Part shown: positions 57,786 through 64,000 of the stretch, piece after piece
How positions within the stretch are numbered: position 1 is the first letter of the stretch
Layout: every line of letters begins with the position of its first letter
Assembly (NCBI GenBank): GCA_934565655.1
Contig: CAKTIE010000004.1
Span: forward strand, 1 to 64,000
Source of the DNA: an uncultured Oscillospiraceae bacterium
GTDB taxonomy: Bacteria > Bacillota > Clostridia > Oscillospirales > Oscillospiraceae
Direction: 5' to 3'
DNA: 64,000 bases
Translations under genes and position numbers: made by a program
Notes under the pieces: model-generated
What the model saw: only the letters and a program-made list of their open reading frames with translations
What the model was told of the DNA's origin: nothing
The model's database searches: none

Positions 57786-59675
57786 ATGAGCAAGAAAGAA
57801 TTCAAAGCCGAGTCCAAGCGTTTGCTGGACATGATGATCAACTCCATCTATACCCATAAGGAGATCTTCCTCCGTGAGATTATCTCCAACGCCTCCGATG
57901 CCATCGACAAGCTGTGCTATCTCAGCCTGACCGACGACAAGGTGGGCCTGAAGCGCGAGGACTTCCAGATCACCCTGACCATCGACAAGGAGAACCGCAC
58001 CCTGACTGTCAGCGACAACGGCCTCGGCATGGACGAGAGCGATCTGGAGAACAATCTGGGCGTCATCGCCAACAGCGGCAGTCTCCAGTTCAAGGGCGAG
58101 CTGGAGGGTAAGGAGACCACCGACACCGATATCATCGGCCAGTTCGGCGTGGGCTTCTACTCCGCCTTCATGGTGGCCGACGAGATCACCGTCATCACGA
58201 AGAAGTACGGCTGCGATCAGGCATACCGCTGGCAGTCCACCGGCGTGGACGGCTACACCATCGAGCCCTGCGAGAAGGACACCGTGGGCACCGATATCAT
58301 CATGCACATCAAGCCCGACAGCGAGGAGGAGAAGGACGAATACAGCCAGTACCTGCGGGAGTATCCCCTCTATAAGCTGGTGAAGAAGTACAGCGACTAC
58401 ATCCGCTTCCCCATCCGGATGCTGATGCCCCATCCCAAGCTGAAGGAGGGCTGCCCCGAGGATAAGCCGGAGTACGAGGAGGAGCTCGTCTACGAGACCC
58501 TCAACTCCATGGTGCCCCTGTGGCAGCGGAAGAAGAGCGAGGTCACCAAGGAGGAATACGACAAGTTCTATCAGGAGCGTTTCGGTGAGATGGCCCCGCC
58601 CCAGTCGGTGATCACCGCCTCGGTAGAGGGCGCGGTGACCTATAAGGCGCTGCTGTTCATCCCCTCCCGCATGCCCAACCAGTACTTTACCGAGGATTTC
58701 AAGCCCGGCCTGCAGCTGTACAGCTCCGGCGTCATGATCATGGATCACTGCGCCGACCTGCTGCCGGAGTATTTCAACTTCGTCCGGGGCGTGGTGGATT
58801 CCCCCGACCTGAGCCTGAACATCTCCCGCGAGCTTTTGCAGCATGACCGCCAGCTGAAGGTCATCGCCTCCAATCTGGAGAAGAAGATCAAGGCGGAGCT
58901 GCTGCGGATGCTGAAGGACGAGCGGGAGAGCTATGAGACCATCTACCGCAGCTATGGCCGCCAGCTGAAGCTGTGCGCCCTGGACCACCACGGCGCCAAC
59001 AAGGAAAAGGTGCAGGATCTGCTGCTGTTCTACTCCTCCAAGGAGAAGAAACTGGTGACGCTGGACGAGTATGTGGACCGCATGCCGGAGAGCCAGAAGT
59101 TCATCTACTACGCCACCGGCGAGAGTGTGGACGCCATCGACCACCTGCCCCAGACGGAGCTGGTGAAGGAGCACGACTATGAGATGCTGTACTTCACCGA
59201 CAACACCGACGGCTTCATCCCCGACATGTTCGGCAAGTACCGGGACAAGCCCTTCCGCAGCGTGGTGGATGGCGAGCTGGAGCTGGACGACGAGAAGAAG
59301 CCCGACGAGACCGAGCACTACAAGGAGGCCTTTACCTTTATCAAGGAGGCGCTGGGCGACAAGGTGACGGAGGTCAAGGCCAGCACCAAGCTCAAGACCC
59401 ACCCGGTGTGCCTGTCCAGCGGCGAGGGCATCACCTTCGAGATGGAGAAGTACTTCACCGCCGTGCAGCCCGACCTGAACATGAAGGCCAAGCGTATCCT
59501 GGAGGTCAACGTGGATCATCCCGCATTCCTGGCCTTCGAGACCGCCCGCATCGTGGAGCCGGAAAAGGCAAAGAAGTACGCCCAGATCCTGTATAATCAG
59601 GCGTGCCTGATCGCCGGTCTGCCCATCGACGATCCCAGCGCCTACACGGATCTGCTGTGCAGCCTGTGGAAGTAA
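57786..59675 (+). CDS. htpG: Chaperone HtpG (Hsp90)
   Basis: 629 residues. N-terminal GHKL ATPase: IFLREIISNASDAIDKLCY, DNGLGMDESDLENNLGVIANSGS, GQFGVGFYSAFMVAD; middle domain with YFNFVRGVVDSPDLSLNISRE; C-terminal dimerisation domain with FEMEKYFTAVQPDLN. Full family length. GAAAGG ribosome site. Cytosolic ATP-dependent chaperone. Its leader contains the palindromic repeat at 57620; no CIRCE element seen. Confidence 0.97.
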   Translation: MSKKEFKAESKRLLDMMINSIYTHKEIFLREIISNASDAIDKLCYLSLTDDKVGLKREDFQITLTIDKENRTLTVSDNGLGMDESDLENNLGVIANSGSLQFKGELEGKETTDTDIIGQFGVGFYSAFMVADEITVITKKYGCDQAYRWQSTGVDGYTIEPCEKDTVGTDIIMHIKPDSEEEKDEYSQYLREYPLYKLVKKYSDYIRFPIRMLMPHPKLKEGCPEDKPEYEEELVYETLNSMVPLWQRKKSEVTKEEYDKFYQERFGEMAPPQSVITASVEGAVTYKALLFIPSRMPNQYFTEDFKPGLQLYSSGVMIMDHCADLLPEYFNFVRGVVDSPDLSLNISRELLQHDRQLKVIASNLEKKIKAELLRMLKDERESYETIYRSYGRQLKLCALDHHGANKEKVQDLLLFYSSKEKKLVTLDEYVDRMPESQKFIYYATGESVDAIDHLPQTELVKEHDYEMLYFTDNTDGFIPDMFGKYRDKPFRSVVDGELELDDEKKPDETEHYKEAFTFIKEALGDKVTEVKASTKLKTHPVCLSSGEGITFEMEKYFTAVQPDLNMKAKRILEVNVDHPAFLAFETARIVEPEKAKKYAQILYNQACLIAGLPIDDPSAYTDLLCSLWK

Positions 59676-59678
59676 CGT

Positions 59679-59716
59679 AAAAAAACACCCTGTCCGGCCG
59701 GACAGGGTGCTTTTTT
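59679..59716. terminator. Bidirectional terminator
   Basis: GCACCCTGTCCGG-type stem with A-run before and T-run after, between convergent htpG and the M56 gene. Confidence 0.92.
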
Positions 59717-59720
59717 GCGT

Positions 59721-61658
59721 TCAGGACTTTACATGACTGGAAATACGGTATTCCCCGGATATGCCGTCCGGCAGCTCCACCGTCACGGTGTACAGCCCGC
59801 CGTCCCAGCCCGTATAGCTCAGTGACATGCGGCCATCCCCCAGGCTCAGACCGGATGTGATGTCAACGCTCATGACGTTGGTGTCTCCGTGGCAGAGGTA
59901 GTAACAGTCGGTCTCCTCCCGGTAAATGAACTGCGCCAGATTCTTTTTGTGGGTCTCCTCCAGCGTCAGGCCAAAGACCTCCGTCAGCGCTTCGTCCATT
60001 TCCTGCCGGGAAATGACCATCACATCGGTGCCGGGATCGCCCAGCCGGTATTGGACGTAGTCGTATTCCTCCTGCGAGGGCTGGCGGCTGCCGCCGTTAT
60101 AGAACATCTGGAAAAGATCCACATCACGGGGATCGTCATAGGTACTGGTCAGCGCCTGTGCGTACCAGCTGCCCGGCCAGAACAGCACCCGGCCCAACTC
60201 CTTGGCCAGCGCGGGGTCTGCAAAGCGGCTGTCAGTGCCGTCGTCGGAGAAGCAGGCCCACACCACATAGACGTCACAGGACAGAGAGGTCAGCCTTGCG
60301 GGGTCAGCGGTGATCTCCTCCGGCAGCGGGACCACAAGGCCTTCAGCAGCGTCGCTGCGGGCCGCGAAGCCCACGCAGTACAGATCTCCCGCGGTGACGG
60401 GGATGCTGCCGGAGGTGACAGGGCCGGAGGACACATAGGAGCAGGCGGCTTCGTCATCTGCGGGCAGACACTTTTTCAGCTCATCCAGCGGCGCGATGGT
60501 CATGACACCGTCCTCGAAACGGCTGGCGCCCTCCATGGCCACGTCCAGCCGCAGGGGCAGCCGGGCGCTTCCCATCGGCAACTGGCCCACCAGCACGCCG
60601 TCGTGATACCACTGGCCGCAGAGCTCTACGGAGGAGATGCCCTTTCCGGGCTTCAGCAAAGCATGGCACGTCAGCTGGTCGACGCCCTTGGATACGATGG
60701 CGGCCCGGTAGGAGGAGAACCCCGCCACGGCGGCCAGTATCACCGCCGCCGCCAGCACGCATGCAGCGACGACGCGGGTACGTGGCCGCTTCGCCAGCAG
60801 GCGCACCCGTTCCTTCAGCGTCCTTTTGCTGCCGGACATGGTGGTGGCCGCCGTCAGCACCGAGGAGGGCGCTGCTTTGCCGCAGCTGAGGGCAATCAGC
60901 GTTTTTCCGTAGGCGTCGCGCTCCGTACTGTCCAGCTGTTTCACGGCGCAGGCGTCGCAGGCCAGTTCACTGTCCTCGCGGGAGCGGATAGCCGCCAGCC
61001 ACACCAGCGGGTTCCACCAGTGTACCACCAGACACGCGCCCCGCACCAGCGCCCACAGGGGATCACCGTGGCGGTAATGGGTGGCCTCGTGGGCCAGCAC
61101 ATGGCGCAGCGCCGCTGCGTCCGCCGCTACCTCCGGCGTCACATAGATGCCGCGGCCAAAGAGGCAGGGCGTCTCAATGGCGGCGGAGACATAGACCGGC
61201 AGCTCGCCGTCTGCGTCCAGCGGCCTGCGGGAGCGCCGCAGCCGCCCATAGCACCGCCCGTTCACCGCCAGAAACCACGCCAGCGTCAATGCGCTGCCGC
61301 CGATCCACACCGCGGCAATGGCTCTGGGCCACGCGATGGTGACGGTAGCCTTCGCCGCCGTATCGCCCTCTGCCGGGGTGGTATCCTGTACCGGAGCGAT
61401 GTTTGCCGCCGCCGGAGACGGCGCATTGCCGGTATCGGAAGGGAGGAGGGTGTCCGCCTGCCGCACCAGCGGCAGAGACGATGCGGCCCGGTCAAGGCTG
61501 ATGTCGCTGACGCCGATCTGTACCGGCACCAGAAGCCGGATGGCCGCCAGAAGCCAAAGAGCATAGATCACAGTGGGGTGGAGGTGCCTGCGCAGCCGCC
61601 GCCGCAAAATCAGCACTACGCTCACCAGAACAGTCGAGGATAAAAGCCAGCCGCTCAT
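59721..61658 (-). CDS. M56 (BlaR1-like) membrane metallopeptidase
   Basis: 645 residues. Membrane helices near residues 5-18, 28-45, 112-132 and 288-306; zinc protease motif HEATH (His190, Glu191, His194) in VLAHEATHYRHGDPLWALV with second-site NPLVWLAAIRSREDSELACDACAV. The ~340-residue extracytoplasmic C-terminal part lacks a recognisable penicillin-binding domain, so the signal is not obviously a beta-lactam. ATG overlaps the BlaI gene's stop, the usual BlaI-BlaR1 arrangement. Confidence 0.9.
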   Translation of the reverse strand: MSGWLLSSTVLVSVVLILRRRLRRHLHPTVIYALWLLAAIRLLVPVQIGVSDISLDRAASSLPLVRQADTLLPSDTGNAPSPAAANIAPVQDTTPAEGDTAAKATVTIAWPRAIAAVWIGGSALTLAWFLAVNGRCYGRLRRSRRPLDADGELPVYVSAAIETPCLFGRGIYVTPEVAADAAALRHVLAHEATHYRHGDPLWALVRGACLVVHWWNPLVWLAAIRSREDSELACDACAVKQLDSTERDAYGKTLIALSCGKAAPSSVLTAATTMSGSKRTLKERVRLLAKRPRTRVVAACVLAAAVILAAVAGFSSYRAAIVSKGVDQLTCHALLKPGKGISSVELCGQWYHDGVLVGQLPMGSARLPLRLDVAMEGASRFEDGVMTIAPLDELKKCLPADDEAACSYVSSGPVTSGSIPVTAGDLYCVGFAARSDAAEGLVVPLPEEITADPARLTSLSCDVYVVWACFSDDGTDSRFADPALAKELGRVLFWPGSWYAQALTSTYDDPRDVDLFQMFYNGGSRQPSQEEYDYVQYRLGDPGTDVMVISRQEMDEALTEVFGLTLEETHKKNLAQFIYREETDCYYLCHGDTNVMSVDITSGLSLGDGRMSLSYTGWDGGLYTVTVELPDGISGEYRISSHVKS

Positions 61659-62041
61659 TTCTCTACCTCCTCTGCCTTACGCAGAATGTCGTATAGCTCG
61701 TCGATCTCTGCCTGAGACAGCTGCTGCCGCTCTGTCATGGCGCTGAGCAGCAGGCCCACGCTGCCGTGGTAGACCCGGTCAAGAAACTCCGCCGTCTCCC
61801 GCTGGACGGCGCTTTCACGGGGCACCAGCGCCCGGTAGACGTTCACACCGTCCTGCGTCCGGCAGTTGATGGCGCCCTTTTCCGTCATGCGCCGCAGCAT
61901 GGTCAGCGTTGTGCTGCGGCTCCATCCGGCGGAGCGTTCCATGAAGCTGACCGCCTCGCGCCCGGTGCAGGTACCCGCCTGCCACAGACACTCCATCAGC
62001 TTCCACTCCGTAGGGGTAAACATATTTCCTGCGTGGGACAA
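61655..62041 (-). CDS. BlaI/MecI-family repressor
   Basis: 128 residues. Winged helix with FTPTEWKLMECLWQAGTCTGREAVSFM and SRSTTLTMLRRMTEKGAINC, then the dimerisation helices. TTG 62041 was chosen because GGAGGTGG lies eight bases upstream; ATG 62023 is the alternative. It should bind the two TTTACA-type operators around its own promoter and be cleaved or released when the M56 protease senses its signal. Confidence 0.9.
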   Translation of the reverse strand: MSHAGNMFTPTEWKLMECLWQAGTCTGREAVSFMERSAGWSRSTTLTMLRRMTEKGAINCRTQDGVNVYRALVPRESAVQRETAEFLDRVYHGSVGLLLSAMTERQQLSQAEIDELYDILRKAEEVEK

Positions 62042-62055
62042 GTCTCCCACCTCCT

Positions 62056-62102
62056 GTTTACATTGTAAACATATCATAACACAGGCAGTTTACATTGTCA
62101 AC
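62056..62102 (-). promoter_or_regulatory. Autoregulated promoter with two BlaI-type operators
   Basis: Minus-strand promoter TTGACA (62101-62096), 17 bp, TATGAT (62078-62073). Operator 1, GTTTACATTGTAAAC (62056-62070), is a perfect dyad just after the -10. Operator 2, GTTTACATTGTCAAC (62088-62102), overlaps the -35. Both carry the TACA-n-TGTA core of BlaI/MecI sites. Confidence 0.88.
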
Positions 62103-62122
62103 AGAGAAAAAACGCTTTTTTC

Positions 62123-62151
62123 TTGCGCGGGAAGCAAATCTGACGTATAAT
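62123..62151 (+). promoter_or_regulatory. Promoter of the HerA-like gene
   Basis: TTGCGC (62123-62128), 17 bp, TATAAT (62146-62151), 39 bp before the start codon. Confidence 0.7.
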
Positions 62152-62190
62152 ACCATCAGAAAAGATCAAAACATAACGGAGGACGGCTAT

Positions 62191-63822
62191 ATGTACGAAA
62201 ACGGCAAGATCTATATGGGTCTGGCGGACGGCCAGCGGGTGGAGATGTACCCCTCTATGAGCAACCGCCACGGCCTGATCGCCGGCGCCAGCGGCACTGG
62301 CAAGACCATCACCATGAAGGTGATGGCGGAATCCTTCTCCGACGCGGGTGTGCCTGTGTTCCTGTGCGACGTCAAGGGCGACGTGGCGGGCATCTGCGCA
62401 CCCGGCGAGAGCAATGAGGGCATGGAGAAGCGCATCGACAAGTTCGGCATCCGGGATACCTTCGCCTATAAGGCGTACCCCACCACCTTCTGGGATATCT
62501 ATCAGGAGGGCGGCCACGCCGTCCGCGCCACCGTCAGCGACATGGGGCCGGAGCTTCTCAGCCGTATTCTGGGCCTGACCCCGGCCCAGGAGGGCATCCT
62601 GCACATCGTGTTCCGCATTGCCGATGACAAGGGTCTGCTGCTGATCGACCTGAAGGATCTGCGGGCCATGCTGACCTATGTGAACGAGCACCGCACCGAG
62701 TACATGATGACCTACGGCAACATCACGCCCCAGTCCGTGGCGGCCATCCTCCGGGCGCTGCTGCCGCTGGAGCAGCAGGGCGGAGACCTGTTCTTCGGTG
62801 AGCCTGCCCTGGATATCCACGACTGGATGCGCACCGACGCCGACGGCCGGGGCATGATCAACGTGCTGGACTGCGTCAAGCTGGTGCAGAATCCCACGCT
62901 GTACGCCAGCTTCCTGCTGTGGATGCTGTCGGAGCTGTTCGAGAGCCTGCCGGAGGCCGGCGATATGGACAAGCCCAAGCTGGTGTTCTTCTTTGACGAG
63001 GCCCATATGCTGTTCCGGGACGCGCCTGCCGTGCTGCTGCAGAAGATCGAGCAGACGGTGAAGCTGATCCGCTCCCGCGGCGTGGGCGTGTACTTCGTCA
63101 CCCAGAGCCCCAGCGATATTCCCGATACCGTGCTGGCCCAGCTCTCCAACCGGGTGCAGCATGCCCTGCGGGCCTATACCCCCGCCGAGCTGAAGGCTGT
63201 CCGCGTGGCGGCCCAGGCCTTCCGGGCCAATCCCGCCTTCCAGGCGGAGGACGCCATCATGGAGCTGGGCGTGGGCGAAGCGCTGACCTCCTTCCTGGAT
63301 GAAAAGGGCGTGCCCACCATGGTACAGCGCACCAAGATCATCTGCCCCCAGAGCCTGATGGCCGCGCCGGAGCCTATGGTGCGGGCCAAGGCCATGATGC
63401 ACGACGGCATGGAGAAGTACGACGACTTCGTGGACAATGTGTCCGCCTATGAGGTGCTGACGGAGGAGGCGGAGAAGGCCGAGGCCGCCAAGCAGGCGGA
63501 AGCCGACCGCAAGGCCCAGGAAAAGGCAGAGGCCGAAGCGGAGAAGCAGCGGCTGAAGGAAGAGGAGGCCGACAAGAAGCGCCAGCAGAAGCTGGCCGAT
63601 GAAGAGCGCAAGCGCCAGCAAAAGCTGGAGGATGAAGCCCGCCGCCGCCAGCAGAAGCTGGAGGACGAGGAGCGCCGCAAGGCGGAGCGCCAGCAGGAGA
63701 AGGCGGAGGCCGAGGCAAAGCGCAAGGCGGAGCGCCGGGCGGCCAAGATCGAGTCCCAGCTGATCTCGGCGGGCGGCCAGATCCTGAAGCGGGGCCTGCT
63801 GGGCGTGCTGAAAAAGCGCTGA
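62191..63822 (+). CDS. HerA-like DUF853 ATPase with charged coiled-coil tail
   Basis: 543 residues. Walker A GASGTGKT (32-39) in NRHGLIAGASGTGKTITMK, Walker B LVFFFDEAHMLF about residue 270, sensor-like VYFVTQSPSDIPDTVLAQL. These match DUF853, FtsK/HerA-superfamily ATPases. From about 425 to 520 the protein is an Ala/Glu/Lys/Arg heptad tail with repeated RRQQKLEDEE-type units, then a short basic end. CGGAGG ribosome site and promoter fix the start. DNA translocation is inferred. Confidence 0.9.
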   Translation: MYENGKIYMGLADGQRVEMYPSMSNRHGLIAGASGTGKTITMKVMAESFSDAGVPVFLCDVKGDVAGICAPGESNEGMEKRIDKFGIRDTFAYKAYPTTFWDIYQEGGHAVRATVSDMGPELLSRILGLTPAQEGILHIVFRIADDKGLLLIDLKDLRAMLTYVNEHRTEYMMTYGNITPQSVAAILRALLPLEQQGGDLFFGEPALDIHDWMRTDADGRGMINVLDCVKLVQNPTLYASFLLWMLSELFESLPEAGDMDKPKLVFFFDEAHMLFRDAPAVLLQKIEQTVKLIRSRGVGVYFVTQSPSDIPDTVLAQLSNRVQHALRAYTPAELKAVRVAAQAFRANPAFQAEDAIMELGVGEALTSFLDEKGVPTMVQRTKIICPQSLMAAPEPMVRAKAMMHDGMEKYDDFVDNVSAYEVLTEEAEKAEAAKQAEADRKAQEKAEAEAEKQRLKEEEADKKRQQKLADEERKRQQKLEDEARRRQQKLEDEERRKAERQQEKAEAEAKRKAERRAAKIESQLISAGGQILKRGLLGVLKKR

Positions 63823-63841
63823 TGCATTGAAGTACATAGAA

Positions 63842-63876
63842 AAAGAGCGGAGACACACGGTGTCTCCGTTCTTTTT
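63842..63876. terminator. Bidirectional terminator
   Basis: CGGAGACAC / GTGTCTCCG stem, three-base loop, A-run before and T-run after. Confidence 0.92.
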
Positions 63877-63882
63877 GTCTGC

Positions 63883-64000
63883 TTAGTCGAATCCGAACAT
63901 GCCCATGATGCGGTGGTACAGATCCTTGTGCTCCTCATACCAGTCCTTCCGCTCCTTCAGCAGCCGCTCGGCGTCGGCGTATTCCTCCAGCGCCTGACTG
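63883..64000 (-). CDS. C-terminal end of an unidentified gene
   Basis: 38 codons before the stop at 63883, reading SQALEEYADAERLLKERKD and ending RIMGMFGFD. Highly charged helix. The rest lies beyond the right edge, so no function can be given; the frame is supported by the terminator immediately after it. Confidence 0.7.
   Translation of the reverse strand, partial: SQALEEYADAERLLKERKDWYEEHKDLYHRIMGMFGFD

Overview
The window reads as chromosome of a GC-rich (about 60%) gut-type Clostridia, most like Oscillospiraceae. The basis is a V-type ATPase operon of the E - DUF2764 - A order, a DUF4956/VTC/carbohydrate-binding cluster, 2-hydroxyacyl-CoA dehydratase genes with their activator, YhgE/Pip proteins, and consensus sigma-A promoters with short AT-rich intergenic gaps. 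Family names come from motifs and remembered family patterns; no database search was run.

Layout. 1-2.2 kb: start of a V-ATPase operon running off the left edge. 2.5-9.5 kb: a LURP-one-like protein; a molybdate/molybdopterin locus with an internal deletion that leaves a truncated molybdopterin-binding gene fused to a modB remnant, followed by modC; an IclR regulator with mogA; a CNNM/CorC protein with a long leader; larC. 9.5-14.8 kb: a two-component system, DUF4956, VTC-type polyphosphate polymerase and a divergent carbohydrate-binding lipoprotein, with mirror-image promoters carrying 11-bp-spaced direct repeats. 14.8-23.6 kb: Dabb protein, orphan ABC ATPase, MalT-like LuxR regulator, then an envelope operon (DUF2442, three lipoproteins, two DUF3137-like proteins, a small membrane protein). 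23.7-36 kb: YgiQ radical SAM, a phosphatase-GNAT fusion, a PyrF-like protein, a YhgE/Pip - membrane protein - YhgE/Pip operon, an XRE regulator, trkA and a ferredoxin-type aldo/keto reductase.

36.07-50.79 kb is an accessory island of lower GC, bounded by inverted copies of a ~41-nt sequence and abutting tRNA-Ser(GGA). It carries a tyrosine recombinase. Directly after it lies a 343-bp segment bounded by 22-nt inverted repeats that contains forward promoters, followed by a structured leader and a sortase-assembled pilus operon: coiled-coil protein, signal peptidase I, 1820-aa LPHTG adhesin, LPSTG major pilin, class C sortase, LPQTG minor pilin, second sortase. The simplest reading is a phase-variable pilus switched by promoter inversion. 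It is the most interesting system here. The island's right end is a graveyard of frameshifted fragments (an antitoxin, an XRE regulator).

50.8-64 kb: core genes again. They are a small alarmone synthetase; a CooT nickel protein with a His-rich partner; 2-hydroxyacyl-CoA dehydratase-like subunits with activator and a small membrane protein; a CsoR-type repressor with a His-rich tail resembling that of the CooT neighbour; a flavodoxin-like protein; htpG; a BlaI/M56 sensor pair with clear BlaI-type operators; a HerA-like ATPase; and the end of an unidentified gene at the right edge.
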